Of a stretch of 64,000 nt of DNA, positions 1-9,595 are shown piece after piece (the stretch's first letter is position 1; each line of letters begins with the position of its first letter). The notes beneath the pieces are model-generated. The model did not search any database. It saw nothing but the letters and a program-made list of their open reading frames with translations, and was not told where the DNA came from. Made by a program: the position numbers and the translations under genes. Source of the stretch: Peribacillus butanolivorans (lineage in GTDB: Bacteria; Bacillota; Bacilli; Bacillales; DSM-1321); NCBI RefSeq assembly GCF_001273755.1, contig NZ_LGYA01000005.1, positions 227,779 to 291,778 of the forward strand. Reading direction: 5' to 3'.

Positions 1-470
1 AAAGAAAGAGGCAGCTGCAAAGGCAAAAGCCGCCGCCTTAGCCCGAAGACAGTCAAAAGAAAGTGTTACAGAAGAACCGGAAGGAAATATGAATGTAGCG
101 AAACAAAAAGCCGCCGCAGCTGCAAAGGCAAAAGCAGTTGCTTTAGCCCGAAGGCAGTCAAAAGAAAGTGTTACAGGAGAACCGGAAGGAAATATGGATG
201 TAGCGAAACAAAAAGCCGCCGCAGCTGCAAAGGCAAAAGCCGCCGCTCTCGCCCGAAAACAATCAAAAGAAAGTGGAATAGAAGAATCGGAAGGAAATAT
301 GGATGTAGCGAAACAAAAAGCCGCCGCAGCTGCAAAGGCAAAAGCCGCTGCTCTCGCCCGAAAACAATTAAAAGAAAGTGGAATAGAAGAATCAGAAGGA
401 AATATGGATGCAGCGAAACAAAAAGCCGCCGCAGCTGCAAAGGCAAAAGCCGCTGCTCTCGCCAAAAAAA
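1..470 (+). repeat. 105-bp in-frame tandem repeats in nuoC
   Basis: Successive repeat units begin with ATG at 89, 194, 299 and 404, exactly 105 bp (35 codons) apart, with a partial unit before 89. Each unit reads roughly M-D-V-A-K-Q-K, five Ala, K-A-K, Ala block, L-A-R-K-Q, then an acidic linker ending E-G-N. The DNA copies are nearly identical, including synonymous positions, which suggests recent duplication or gene conversion and likely copy-number variation between strains. A more diverged Lys/Ala block follows to about 570. Confidence 0.95.
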
Positions 471-1090
471 AGGAATTAGTGGGCAAAGAAGAGCATCCTG
501 AAAAAGCAAAGGCTAAGGCCATTGCTGCTGCAAAAGCGAAAGCCGCCGCTGCTGCAAAGACCAGGGCTAGAGTAGAGGAGAGTACAGAAGTTCACACCCC
601 AGATGAACCTTCACCAAACCAATCAATACTCGATCAAATTGTTCAGGCTATTGAAAGGAATTTGGGACAAGGTGCTCTAACAGATTACTATATTAATAAT
701 CTATCAAAAGATGTCCCCACATTAGTTGCTAAACCAGATACATATTTTCAAATAGCTAAAATTTTACGGTATGATGAACAGTTGAACTTTCACTATTTAT
801 CAGAACTGCATGGAACAGATTTTGAAACTCATATGGAAATCTATGTTCACCTATATTCATTTAATACGAATCATTCGGCTGCCTTGAAAGTGAAGCTGGA
901 TAGGGATTCTCCAGTTGTTCCTTCATTAGTCCCTTTATGGTCGGGGGCAAATTGGCCGGAATGTGAAGCCTACGATTTACTCGGTATCCTCTTTCAGGGA
1001 CACCCTGATTTAAAGCGGATTTTACTTGGTGAGGATTGGGTCGGGTATCCTCTTCGAAAAGATTATCAGCCTTATGATGTGGAGGTGTAA
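1..1090 (+). CDS. nuoC: NADH-quinone oxidoreductase subunit C, 5'-truncated by window edge
   Basis: Peripheral-arm subunit of respiratory complex I that sits with NuoD next to the quinone-reducing end. The reading frame is open to base 2, so the true start lies upstream; the first in-frame ATG in the window (89) is only a repeat-internal Met. The conserved 30-kDa subunit domain fills roughly the last 160 residues, with the signature [16 protein letters not shown] and the end [15 protein letters not shown]. Ahead of it is a long extension rich in Lys and Ala ([13 protein letters not shown] blocks), made of 35-residue tandem repeats. An Ala/Lys-rich N-terminal extension is known for Bacillus NuoC, and its role is not established. 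It stands first of the nuo genes seen here; nuoA and nuoB are expected just upstream. Family assignment is secure; the extension length is unknown because of truncation. Confidence 0.93.
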   Translation, partial: KKEAAAKAKAAALARRQSKESVTEEPEGNMNVAKQKAAAAAKAKAVALARRQSKESVTGEPEGNMDVAKQKAAAAAKAKAAALARKQSKESGIEESEGNMDVAKQKAAAAAKAKAAALARKQLKESGIEESEGNMDAAKQKAAAAAKAKAAALAKKKELVGKEEHPEKAKAKAIAAAKAKAAAAAKTRARVEESTEVHTPDEPSPNQSILDQIVQAIERNLGQGALTDYYINNLSKDVPTLVAKPDTYFQIAKILRYDEQLNFHYLSELHGTDFETHMEIYVHLYSFNTNHSAALKVKLDRDSPVVPSLVPLWSGANWPECEAYDLLGILFQGHPDLKRILLGEDWVGYPLRKDYQPYDVEV

Positions 1091-1094
1091 CCCA

Positions 1095-2195
1095 ATGTTA
1101 CGAACGGAAGAAATGCTTCTCAATGTAGGGCCACAGCATCCGAGTACACATGGTGTTTTTCGGCTTGTCATCAAAATCGATGGTGAAATAATAAAAGAGG
1201 CTACACCTGTCATAGGGTATCTACATCGCGGTACGGAAAAATTAGCGGAAGATCTACAATATACTCAGATTATTCCCTATACCGACCGACTGGATTATCT
1301 GGCCGCAATGACAAATAATTATGTGCTTTGTCATGCCGTTGAAACAATGATGGGGGTTGAAATCCCCGACAGGGCAGAGTATTTGCGGGTAATCGCAATG
1401 GAGTTAGGCAGAGTTGCGAGTCACCTTGTTTGGTGGGGAACTTATTTGCTTGATATTGGAGCGACGAGCCCCTTTTTATATGCTTTTCGTGAACGTGAAA
1501 TGATCGTTAACTTATTGACTGAATTGTCAGGTGCACGACTTACATTTAATTATATGCGGGTCGGAGGTGTGAAATGGGATGCTCCTGAAGACTGGATTGA
1601 AAAGGTGGCAGAGTTTGTTCCTTATATGAGGGAGCAGCTAGCTGGTTACCATGAGCTGGTAACAGGGAATGAAATCTTTGTGAACCGAGTTAAGGGAGTG
1701 GGCACCTATTCGAAGGAAGAAGCGCTTCAGTACTCACTAAGCGGTGCAAACTTAAGGTGTACAGGTGTAAAATGGGATTTAAGAAAAAATGAACCATATT
1801 CTATTTATAACAGGTTTCAATTTAATATTCCTACCCGAGAAGAAGGCGATGCTTTTTCACGCTATCACTGCAGGATGGAGGAAATTGAAGAATCATTGAA
1901 AATCCTTGAGCAGGCGGTTGAGCAGTTTCCAACGGCAGGACCAATCATTGCTAAGGTCCCGAAAATAATAAAAGTGCCAAAAGGCGAGGCCTTTGTCCGA
2001 ATTGAATCACCAAGAGGGGAAATCGGCTGTTATATCGCAAGTGAGGGAAAAAAGGAGCCGTACCGGTTAAAATTCCGCCGACCTTCATTTTATAATCTGC
2101 AAATTCTTCCAAAGTTACTGGAAGGGGAAAATATGGCGAACTTGATAACGATCCTAGGTGCCATCGATATTGTATTAGGGGAGGTGGATGGATAA
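1095..2195 (+). CDS. nuoD: NADH-quinone oxidoreductase subunit D (49-kDa subunit)
   Basis: Quinone-binding catalytic subunit of complex I, in the cytoplasmic arm. The product of 366 residues starts MLRTEEMLLNVGPQHPSTHG, which contains the family's conserved GPQHPSTHG segment near the quinone site, and has the expected length for Bacillus. I chose ATG 1095 because it has GGAGGTG seven bases ahead; the longer frame upstream overlaps the end of nuoC and adds residues foreign to the family. It follows nuoC by 4 bases and its stop codon abuts the nuoH start, as in one polycistronic message. Confidence 0.95.
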   Translation: MLRTEEMLLNVGPQHPSTHGVFRLVIKIDGEIIKEATPVIGYLHRGTEKLAEDLQYTQIIPYTDRLDYLAAMTNNYVLCHAVETMMGVEIPDRAEYLRVIAMELGRVASHLVWWGTYLLDIGATSPFLYAFREREMIVNLLTELSGARLTFNYMRVGGVKWDAPEDWIEKVAEFVPYMREQLAGYHELVTGNEIFVNRVKGVGTYSKEEALQYSLSGANLRCTGVKWDLRKNEPYSIYNRFQFNIPTREEGDAFSRYHCRMEEIEESLKILEQAVEQFPTAGPIIAKVPKIIKVPKGEAFVRIESPRGEIGCYIASEGKKEPYRLKFRRPSFYNLQILPKLLEGENMANLITILGAIDIVLGEVDG

Positions 2196-3203
2196 ATGAT
2201 CCAGGATTTGCTTCAATCCACGCCAAGTCTACTGAATTTTGGCATCTTTTTTGGCTTGGCTGTGCTGCTCCTATTTGTTGTTTTAGGGTTTGTCACCTAT
2301 GGTATTCTTTCTGAACGAAAAATCATGGGGTTCATGCAGTTGCGGGTGGGGCCAAATCAGATTGGTGGTAAATGGGGGCTTTTGCAGACCGTTGCCGATG
2401 TTTTGAAGCTTTTAATCAAGGAAGATACAATCCCAAAAAAAGCCGATAAGCCGCTTTATATATTGGCACCGGTAATCGCCTTTGCTCCAGCTTTCATGGT
2501 CCTTGCTACATTGCCATTTACCGATGCATTTCAATTTGCCGATATAGGTGTCGGACTATTGTATTATATGGCGGTTTCCGGTATTACGACGATTGGTATC
2601 GTCACGGCAGGCTGGGCATCCAACAATAAATACTCTTTGATTGGCGGAATGCGGGCGGCAGCGCAAATGATATCGTATGAAATTCCGCTCGTGATGTCGT
2701 TAGTGGGGATAGTCCTGTTAACAGGGAGCTTAAACTTAAATGATATAGTCGCTGCACAGGAGAAGGTTTGGTTCATTTTTCTTCAACCAATTGCGTTTAT
2801 AGTTTTTTTTATTGCATCGGTAGCTGAGTTGAACAGGGTCCCTTTTGATCTTCCGGAAGCGGAATCTGAACTCGTTTCGGGTTATCATGTTGAATACTCT
2901 GGATTTCGCTGGGCATTCTTTATGTTGTCAGAATATGTGTATATGTTTGCAATGGCTACGTTAACCACTGTATTATTTTTAGGGGGATGGAATTCTATAC
3001 CGTTTCTGGATTTTATTCCGGCGGCTGTCTGGTTTGGACTGAAGTTTAGTGCTGTGTTTTATGTATTGGTTTGGATTCGTGTAACCTTTCCGCGTATAAG
3101 GGCCGATCAATTGATGGAGTTCGGCTGGAAAGTACTGCTGCCGATTGCGTTAGCTAATATATTTTTAACTGCACTTTTAAAAGAATTATTTAAACTTTTT
3201 TAA
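2196..3203 (+). CDS. nuoH: NADH-quinone oxidoreductase subunit H
   Basis: Membrane subunit that joins the hydrophilic arm to the proton-pumping arm and contributes to the quinone chamber. The 335-residue protein is hydrophobic throughout, with about eight membrane segments. It carries the family motifs SERKIMGFMQLRVGPNQ after the first helix and AELNRVPFDLPEAESELVSG in the quinone-chamber loop. The start ATG immediately follows the nuoD stop, with GGGGAGGTGG ahead. Length and motifs fit NuoH fully. Confidence 0.96.
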   Translation: MIQDLLQSTPSLLNFGIFFGLAVLLLFVVLGFVTYGILSERKIMGFMQLRVGPNQIGGKWGLLQTVADVLKLLIKEDTIPKKADKPLYILAPVIAFAPAFMVLATLPFTDAFQFADIGVGLLYYMAVSGITTIGIVTAGWASNNKYSLIGGMRAAAQMISYEIPLVMSLVGIVLLTGSLNLNDIVAAQEKVWFIFLQPIAFIVFFIASVAELNRVPFDLPEAESELVSGYHVEYSGFRWAFFMLSEYVYMFAMATLTTVLFLGGWNSIPFLDFIPAAVWFGLKFSAVFYVLVWIRVTFPRIRADQLMEFGWKVLLPIALANIFLTALLKELFKLF

Positions 3204-3238
3204 AAAACTTTAAGCTAATCAGAAAGCGAGGGATTAAT

Positions 3239-3658
3239 ATGCTTGGCTTAGCAAAAGGTTTAACCTATACGTTGAAGAACTTGACACGGAAAAAAGTGAC
3301 CTACGACTACCCAAATGAGCCGCTGCCGCTCCCTGATCGATTCCGTGGAATACAAAAATTCTATCCTGAGAAGTGCATTGTATGCAATCAATGCGTGACG
3401 ATTTGTCCAACAGACTGTATACAATTAACAGGGAAAAAGCATCCGGACCAAACAAAAAAAGGTAAAATCATCGATACGTATGACATCAATTTTGAGATAT
3501 GTATTTTGTGTGATCTATGTACGGAGGTTTGTCCTACTGAAGCGATAGTGATGACGAATCAATTTGAACTGGCGGAATACAGCCGTGAACAGTTATTTAA
3601 AAATCTGGAGTGGCTGGATGAAAATGATGAAAATATCCGGAAGGTGAATAAAGTATGA
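3239..3658 (+). CDS. nuoI: NADH-quinone oxidoreductase subunit I (ferredoxin-like)
   Basis: Electron-transfer subunit carrying two [4Fe-4S] clusters (N6a/N6b in other organisms) just before the quinone site. Two complete cysteine motifs are visible: C46-x2-C49-x2-C52-x3-C56 and C88-x2-C91-x2-C94-x3-C98, each followed by Pro in the ferredoxin manner. The 139-residue length is typical of Bacillus NuoI. The gene follows nuoH after 35 bases and overlaps nuoJ by 4 bases (ATGA), indicating translational coupling. Confidence 0.96.
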   Translation: MLGLAKGLTYTLKNLTRKKVTYDYPNEPLPLPDRFRGIQKFYPEKCIVCNQCVTICPTDCIQLTGKKHPDQTKKGKIIDTYDINFEICILCDLCTEVCPTEAIVMTNQFELAEYSREQLFKNLEWLDENDENIRKVNKV

Positions 3659-4179
3659 GTTTGTCCGGTGAATTAATTGCATTTTTGGGTTTGGCACTCG
3701 TCGCCATATTAGGCGGTGTGCTGCTAATTACGTTAACAAAAGTGGTACACATGGTAATTGCCCTTGTCTTTACATTTCTAAGCATTGCAGGCATTTATAT
3801 GCTGCTCTCGGCAGAATTTGTGGCAGTCGTACAAATCTTAATCTATTCTGGGGCAATTACGATCGTGATGTTGTTTGGAATTATGCTGACTAAACATCAA
3901 GAACGCGAAGAACCGTCAAAAGGGAGGTGGGGAAAATTCTCTTTGCTGCTAGCGGTTGCTGGATTTGCTGTGGCAGTTTATCTGGGTATTTACAATCTGC
4001 ATATACCTGTTCAGCCAACGACCTTGCATGAGGAAAATACGAAACAAATTGGCATTGAGCTGTTTTCCAAATATGTGATTCCGTTTGAAGTGATGTCTGT
4101 TCTCCTGCTTGTTGCTTTAGTAGGTGCCATTGTGTTAGCAAAAAAAGACGATAAGGATGAGGAGGGAGATCAATTATGA
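3655..4179 (+). CDS. nuoJ: NADH-quinone oxidoreductase subunit J
   Basis: Small membrane subunit of the pumping arm. The 174-residue product has five predicted hydrophobic helices and the conserved region [21 protein letters not shown], which includes the glutamate and the broken helix typical of NuoJ. It ends in a charged cytoplasmic tail ([10 protein letters not shown]). It overlaps both neighbours by 4 bases, nuoI before and nuoK after. Confidence 0.93.
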   Translation: MSLSGELIAFLGLALVAILGGVLLITLTKVVHMVIALVFTFLSIAGIYMLLSAEFVAVVQILIYSGAITIVMLFGIMLTKHQEREEPSKGRWGKFSLLLAVAGFAVAVYLGIYNLHIPVQPTTLHEENTKQIGIELFSKYVIPFEVMSVLLLVALVGAIVLAKKDDKDEEGDQL

Positions 4180-4490
4180 CAGGAGTTCCCTTGTCGGCTT
4201 ATCTGGTATTGGCACTAGTTTTATTTTGTATTGGACTGTATGGCGCATTGGTAAAAAGAAATGTGGTCATTGTTTTGATTTCCATTGAGCTGATGCTGAA
4301 CGCTGCGAATATCAATTTGGTTGCTTTCAGTAAATTTGGAGTAACGCCATCCATTACTGGTCAAGTGTTTTCATTATTTACAATTACAATTGCTGCAGCC
4401 GAGGCAGCTGTTGGGCTGGCCATATTAATGGCCCTTTATCGTAATCGTAAGACGGTCAATGTTGATGAAATGGATTCAATGAAGCATTGA
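4176..4490 (+). CDS. nuoK: NADH-quinone oxidoreductase subunit K
   Basis: Small membrane subunit (104 residues, three helices) homologous to MrpC antiporter subunits. The helix-2 stretch [15 protein letters not shown] holds the conserved glutamate used in proton transfer, and [16 protein letters not shown] holds the second. It overlaps nuoJ by 4 bases. The ribosome site GAGGGAG lies inside the end of nuoJ. Confidence 0.95.
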   Translation: MTGVPLSAYLVLALVLFCIGLYGALVKRNVVIVLISIELMLNAANINLVAFSKFGVTPSITGQVFSLFTITIAAAEAAVGLAILMALYRNRKTVNVDEMDSMKH

Positions 4491-4524
4491 AGGTTTATAT
4501 AAATGAAGAAGGGGATTTGATACG

Positions 4525-6396
4525 ATGATGGAGAATGCTTGGCTCATACCGATCTTCCCACTCGTCACGTTTCTGGTTCTGCTTCTATCAGGCAGGAGAT
4601 GGCGAGAACAAGGAGCCTATATAGGAATATTATTAACGCTAGCTTCGTTTATTTTATCGCTGCTTGTCTTGATAGAACGGTTTAAAGAACCTACTTATAA
4701 AGTAACGATAGATTGGCTTTCCATCGGTGGGACGCAACTTACGGCAGGATTTGAAATCAATCAGCTTAATGCCTTGATGCTCGTGATTGTTTCACTTGTT
4801 AGCCTGCTTGTCCAGATTTACTCGAAGGGGTACATGTACGGTGAAGAGCGATTCTCCATTTTCTATGCATACCTTGGTTTCTTCACCTTTGCAATGCTTG
4901 GGCTTGTCATGGCACCCAATTTATTGCAACTCTATTTCTTCTGGGAATTGGTCGGGGTTGGATCCTTCCTATTGATTGGGTTTTACTTTTATAAACAGGA
5001 AGCAAAGAAGGCTGCGAAGAAGGCCTTTATTATGACCAGAATAGGTGATGTAGGGCTTTTAATTGGCGTTATTCTACTATTCTGGGAAACTGGTAGCTTT
5101 GAATATGGAGAGATCTTTCAAGCTGTTCAAGCTGGCGAGATTTCAGTTGGAAGGTTGACGTTGATTGCTGTTCTGATTTTTATCGGTGCGGTTGGGAAAT
5201 CGGGACAGTTTCCTCTTCACACTTGGCTTCCTGATGCAATGGAAGGTCCGACTCCTGTATCTGCACTGATTCACGCAGCAACTATGGTTGCAGCAGGAGT
5301 TTACTTGGTAGCCACTATGTTTCCGTTGTTTCTGGCAAGCGTTACAGCAATGCACGTCGTAGCAGTAACGGGTGGATTTACAGCCATCTTTGCCGCAAGC
5401 ATTGCTCTTGTGCAAAAGGATGTTAAGCGTGTGCTAGCCTATTCGACGATCTCCCAACTTGGCTTTATGATGCTAGCTTTAGGTACGGCTGGATATGTGG
5501 CAGGGGTGTTTCATTTAATGACTCATGCTTTTTTTAAAGCATTGCTGTTTTTAGCAGCAGGAAGTGTAATTCATGCTATACATACACAGAACATAGAAAA
5601 AATGGGTGGGTTATGGAAAAGGTTGAATTGGACAGGACCGCTTTTCTTGATTGGAACTTTGGCTATATCGGGGTTTCCCTTGCTGTCGGGGTTTTTCAGT
5701 AAAGATGAAATTCTTATGTCAGCCTGGGAGCATGGGGATTATCTCCTATTTACACTTGCAGTGATTACATCTTTTTTAACCGCATTTTATATGTTCCGCC
5801 TGTTTTTCATGATATTTGCAGGAGAATCACGAAGTTCAGTTAATCAGGTTAAGGAATCACCTTCAATCATGTTACTTCCTATGTTTGTTTTGGCGTTGCT
5901 TGCTGTGATTAGTGGATATATTCAAACCCCATGGTTCGGAACATTCCTGGGTGATTGGCTAGTCGAAGGAAATGAAAAGCTGCTTGGCGCTAGCCATAAT
6001 GAGGGACCTGTGTGGATTATGTTTATGGCCGTGTTTGTATCGCTTGCTGGCATATTACTTGCTTATATGATGTACGCTAAAAAGAAGATACCCCGGGACT
6101 GGCTCTTCAAAGAGAACTCCAAATTATATAAAGTTATAGATAATAAGTATTTTATTGATGAGATTTACTTTTTTACTGTAGGCTATGCAATTAAGGGCTT
6201 TAGTTTATTTCTTTCTTATATTGAAAAGTTCATTGTCGGGGGATTGATCTCAACAGTGACAAGTTCAATAGAGGGGCTAGGGAAAATAGGGTCTAAACTG
6301 CAAACAGGACAGGTGCAGCAGTATGGCATGATCGCCTTTCTTGGGCTCGCGGTACTATTGGTCATCTTTGCGTTGACAGGGGGGTATTTAAGATGA
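4525..6396 (+). CDS. nuoL: NADH-quinone oxidoreductase subunit L (antiporter-like)
   Basis: Distal proton-pumping subunit related to MrpA/MrpD antiporters. The 623-residue protein has about 16 hydrophobic segments. Motifs seen are FFWELVGVGSFLLIGFY (key Glu of helix 5), SGQFPLHTWLPDAMEGPTPVSALIHAATMVAAGVY in the half-channel region, and a later STISQLGFM. The C-terminal lateral helix region follows about residue 500. ATG 4525 and ATG 4528 are both possible starts behind GAAGGGGATT. It overlaps nuoM by 4 bases. Confidence 0.96.
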   Translation: MMENAWLIPIFPLVTFLVLLLSGRRWREQGAYIGILLTLASFILSLLVLIERFKEPTYKVTIDWLSIGGTQLTAGFEINQLNALMLVIVSLVSLLVQIYSKGYMYGEERFSIFYAYLGFFTFAMLGLVMAPNLLQLYFFWELVGVGSFLLIGFYFYKQEAKKAAKKAFIMTRIGDVGLLIGVILLFWETGSFEYGEIFQAVQAGEISVGRLTLIAVLIFIGAVGKSGQFPLHTWLPDAMEGPTPVSALIHAATMVAAGVYLVATMFPLFLASVTAMHVVAVTGGFTAIFAASIALVQKDVKRVLAYSTISQLGFMMLALGTAGYVAGVFHLMTHAFFKALLFLAAGSVIHAIHTQNIEKMGGLWKRLNWTGPLFLIGTLAISGFPLLSGFFSKDEILMSAWEHGDYLLFTLAVITSFLTAFYMFRLFFMIFAGESRSSVNQVKESPSIMLLPMFVLALLAVISGYIQTPWFGTFLGDWLVEGNEKLLGASHNEGPVWIMFMAVFVSLAGILLAYMMYAKKKIPRDWLFKENSKLYKVIDNKYFIDEIYFFTVGYAIKGFSLFLSYIEKFIVGGLISTVTSSIEGLGKIGSKLQTGQVQQYGMIAFLGLAVLLVIFALTGGYLR

Positions 6397-7916
6397 ATGT
6401 CTATTTGCTCTCACTATTAGTGTTTTCTCCGCTACTTGGCATTGTAATGGTTGCCATTATGCCGAAAAAAGAGGAAAGAACGATCAAGCAATTCGGCTTT
6501 TTTGGAACACTGCCTCCCCTTATTCTCTCGTTATTTCTATTTAGTCAATATTATTCGGGTGTGGCACTCTCTTCCTTTGATACCAAGATTAATTGGATCC
6601 GATTTGGAAATTTGGCGATGTATGACCCTAAATTGTTTACCGTTAATTTTGAATTGGGTCTGGATGGGTTAAGTCTCATCTTTATATTACTGACAACAAT
6701 CGTTTCGTCGCTAGCAGCGATGGCCTCCATTTATATAAAACAAGAGTGGAAAGGGTATTACCTTTTATTTCTAATTTTAGAGATTGGTATGCTCGGTGTC
6801 TTTACAGCAGAAAACTTAATTCTTTTTTTCATCTTTTTTGAAATGACGTTGATTCCGACATTCTTTTTAATTGGGAGATGGGGATTTTTAGAGAAGGAGA
6901 AAGCATCTTATAGTTTCCTAATTTATAATGGCATTGGTTCGGCGGTTCTATTGGTGGCTATTTTGATTTTGTTTGCTCGGACAGGAACGACGAATATTGA
7001 GGCTTTGTCTCAGATGATGACGATGGGCGGCGTCTCGCTCTTTGCACCAATTTCCGGTTCGATGAAGTATGGATTATGTTTGGCCTTCATCATAGCTTTT
7101 GCGATTAAGCTGCCCGTATTTCCCTTCCACAGCTGGATGGTGCGGGTTCATGCCGAGGCACCGCCCTCCATTGTTATGATTCATGCAGGTGTCCTTTTGA
7201 AAATAGGGGCATACGGAATCATCCGGTTTGGAATGGGGATTTTCCCGGAACAATATAAAAGCCTGGCTTTTATCGTTGTACTTTTTGGAGTCCTAAGCTT
7301 GTTGTATGGTGCATTTTTAGCGTTATTGCAAACGGATTTCAAGCTCGTTTTAGCATATTCCTCGGTTTCCCATATGGGAATCGTTATGATGGGGCTGGGT
7401 GCCTTGAACGAATCGGGTATTCAGGGAGCCATCTTTCAAGTTATCTCACATGGATTAATTGCTGCTTTGTTGTTTTTCTTGGTTGGCGTGTTGTATGAGC
7501 GGACGGGCACAACCATGCTTACTAAACTTGGCGGCTTGACAAAGTCGATGCCAATATTTTCTGGACTTTTGTTAGCTGGCGGGATGGCTTCCCTCGGTTT
7601 GCCTGGGATGTCTGGCTTTATCAGTGAATTTATGGTATTTCTCGGCTTATTCAAGAGTCAGCCATTGTTTGCGGCAATCGGAGCTCTGGGACTTGTTTTA
7701 ACGGCTGTCTATATGCTGAGAGCGGTCCTGATGATAACGTTTGGTAAAAGTAATAGCTTGGTAGAGAAAGAGAAACATGACCTTAAGGGGCTGGAGTTTG
7801 TGCCAACTGTGGTACTTCTCGGGTTGATTATATCGGTTGGGGTGTACCCAAATCTATTAGGCGGGCCTCTTCAAGAAACGATTGATGCCATGATGCTAGC
7901 GCTAGGGGGGCGATGA
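6393..7916 (+). CDS. nuoM: NADH-quinone oxidoreductase subunit M (antiporter-like)
   Basis: Second antiporter-like proton-pumping subunit, 507 residues with about 14 hydrophobic segments. Diagnostic stretches are LIFFIFFEMTLIPTFFLIG (functional Glu) and KLPVFPFHSWMVRVHAEAPPS with the following Met-Ile-His-Ala-Gly loop, the half-channel Lys/Glu pair of the NuoM/MrpD family. It overlaps nuoL by 4 bases and is followed after 3 bases by nuoN. Confidence 0.96.
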   Translation: MNVYLLSLLVFSPLLGIVMVAIMPKKEERTIKQFGFFGTLPPLILSLFLFSQYYSGVALSSFDTKINWIRFGNLAMYDPKLFTVNFELGLDGLSLIFILLTTIVSSLAAMASIYIKQEWKGYYLLFLILEIGMLGVFTAENLILFFIFFEMTLIPTFFLIGRWGFLEKEKASYSFLIYNGIGSAVLLVAILILFARTGTTNIEALSQMMTMGGVSLFAPISGSMKYGLCLAFIIAFAIKLPVFPFHSWMVRVHAEAPPSIVMIHAGVLLKIGAYGIIRFGMGIFPEQYKSLAFIVVLFGVLSLLYGAFLALLQTDFKLVLAYSSVSHMGIVMMGLGALNESGIQGAIFQVISHGLIAALLFFLVGVLYERTGTTMLTKLGGLTKSMPIFSGLLLAGGMASLGLPGMSGFISEFMVFLGLFKSQPLFAAIGALGLVLTAVYMLRAVLMITFGKSNSLVEKEKHDLKGLEFVPTVVLLGLIISVGVYPNLLGGPLQETIDAMMLALGGR

Positions 7917-7919
7917 AGG

Positions 7920-9446
7920 ATGGATTGGAACACAATGCTTTCTTACAATTGGGGAGCGATGATGCCAGAATTCATCATCCTTGGAACGGCCATGATTCTT
8001 TCGATATTGGATTTATTCTGGCCAAAGCATTTTAATCGAAGGAAACTTGCATGGCTCGCGTTAACCGGAATTATTCTGGCATTTTTGTCACTGATTAGCT
8101 TATTTTCCTTTGAGACTGTAAGCATCTTATCCGATACATTTCGTTTAGATTCATTTGCAAAAGCATTTAAGCTAATCTTATTATTCGGAGCGGGTCTTGT
8201 CATCCTCCTTGCTGAAAGCTACGAGCCCCAAGAGGGATTGCAGGAGCATCGCGGGGAATTTTATTATCTGTTCCTGACCGCATTGCTTGGGGCGATGATC
8301 ATGACCTCAAGCGGTGATATGATAACCTTGTTTGTTGGGCTAGAACTACTTTCACTTTCTTCTTATATATTAGTAGGAATACGTAAACATAATAGAAAGT
8401 CTAATGAAGCGTCTATGAAATATGTGATTAACGGCGGTATTTCTACGGCAATCACTTTGTTCGGAATGAGCTATTTATATGGAGTGACCGGTTCGGTAAA
8501 TCTAGGGGAGATGAGCCGGACGATGGCCGCTATGACGGATGGCCAGCTGCAATACATTATGGGTCTCGCTTTCTTCATGGTTTTTGTTGGTTTATCCTTT
8601 AAGATTGCTGCTGCTCCGTTTCATATGTGGGCGCCGGATGTCTATGAGGGAGCACCTACTCCTGTGGTTGCCTTTTTAAGTGTCATCTCGAAAACTGCAG
8701 GATTCGTCATCATCCTGCGTATCTTCCTTTCACTGTTTCTAACCGCTCCCGGTGATACATTCGGAGCACTCGACTTTTTGGAAAAAAATAATATCTATAT
8801 AGCTTTTGTGGCAGGTCTGACAATCATTATTGGAAATGTAATTGCATTAAGACAACAAAACTTAAAACGGTTATTTGCCTTTTCTAGTATCGCCCATGCC
8901 GGTTACCTCCTTGTAGCGGTAGCGACAATGGGCGGTGGCTACTTCTTAATGGATACTGTCTGGTTTTACTTACTGGCATATTTACTAATGAATATCGGCG
9001 TATTTGCGGTCATTCAACTGCTTTCCAGTCAAAGTGGCTCAGAGGACATAAGTATTCTGGCAGGGCTTGGGGGGAGATCTCCATACCTTGCCATAGCATT
9101 TACTGTCTTTATCCTCTCGTTAGCTGGAATTCCTGGAACGACAGGGTTCATCGGCAAACTGAATATTTTTCTTGGAACATTCATTACTGAACCTGGACAT
9201 TATGTCCTTGCAGGGATCATGATTGCAGGTACAATTGTGTCCTATGTGTATTATTTTGGATTATTGGTTCAAGTCTTTTTCCGCCCCATTCATTCAGACA
9301 AGGTAATTAAAATTCGATCCGGTCTGTCCACCGTTATAATTATTTGCCTAGTAGGTACCATCCTTTTCGGGATAGTTCCTAATCTAGCCTTGGATTTTCT
9401 CCATAATCAATTTGGGGATTTTACAGACTTTATTTCGAGTGAATGA
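7920..9446 (+). CDS. nuoN: NADH-quinone oxidoreductase subunit N (antiporter-like)
   Basis: Third antiporter-like subunit and last gene of the operon, 508 residues and hydrophobic throughout. FVGLELLSLSSYILVG supplies the conserved Glu, and KIAAAPFHMWAPDVYEGAPTP marks the half-channel. The start ATG is 3 bases past the nuoM stop, with GGGGGGCGATGAAGG ahead. A hairpin 16 bases after the stop probably ends the message. No nuoE, nuoF or nuoG follows; the next genes are unrelated. Confidence 0.96.
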   Translation: MDWNTMLSYNWGAMMPEFIILGTAMILSILDLFWPKHFNRRKLAWLALTGIILAFLSLISLFSFETVSILSDTFRLDSFAKAFKLILLFGAGLVILLAESYEPQEGLQEHRGEFYYLFLTALLGAMIMTSSGDMITLFVGLELLSLSSYILVGIRKHNRKSNEASMKYVINGGISTAITLFGMSYLYGVTGSVNLGEMSRTMAAMTDGQLQYIMGLAFFMVFVGLSFKIAAAPFHMWAPDVYEGAPTPVVAFLSVISKTAGFVIILRIFLSLFLTAPGDTFGALDFLEKNNIYIAFVAGLTIIIGNVIALRQQNLKRLFAFSSIAHAGYLLVAVATMGGGYFLMDTVWFYLLAYLLMNIGVFAVIQLLSSQSGSEDISILAGLGGRSPYLAIAFTVFILSLAGIPGTTGFIGKLNIFLGTFITEPGHYVLAGIMIAGTIVSYVYYFGLLVQVFFRPIHSDKVIKIRSGLSTVIIICLVGTILFGIVPNLALDFLHNQFGDFTDFISSE

Positions 9447-9461
9447 TATAATGCCTGTATC

Positions 9462-9496
9462 AGAGGCTTGTTCCATTGGATCAAGCCTCTATTTAC
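9462..9496 (+). terminator. Hairpin terminator after nuoN
   Basis: AGAGGCTTG and CAAGCCTCT form a 9-bp stem around an 11-base loop, followed by the T-containing tail ATTTACAGTTTC. The tail is weak for an intrinsic terminator, but the position right after the nuo operon fits. Confidence 0.6.
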
Positions 9497-9595
9497 AGTT
9501 TCAAAAAGATATTTTGCAATTCTTCCTTTTATATTCCAAATTCGAAGGGGTTTTGTGTTAGAATAGAAGACGGGTGTCTTTTAGGAGGTATGTAC

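Noticed and set aside
1..470. CRISPR array or other non-coding repeat array
   Set aside because: Units are contiguous, 105 bp, without spacers, and lie in frame inside nuoC.
171..509. 112-codon minus-strand frame with Leu/Arg/Phe repeats opposite nuoC
   Set aside because: It is the antisense reading of the 105-bp nuoC repeats; repetition and open frame are by-products of the sense coding.
1026..1094. Upstream extension of nuoD
   Set aside because: It overlaps nuoC in another frame, lacks a ribosome site, and adds residues not found in NuoD.
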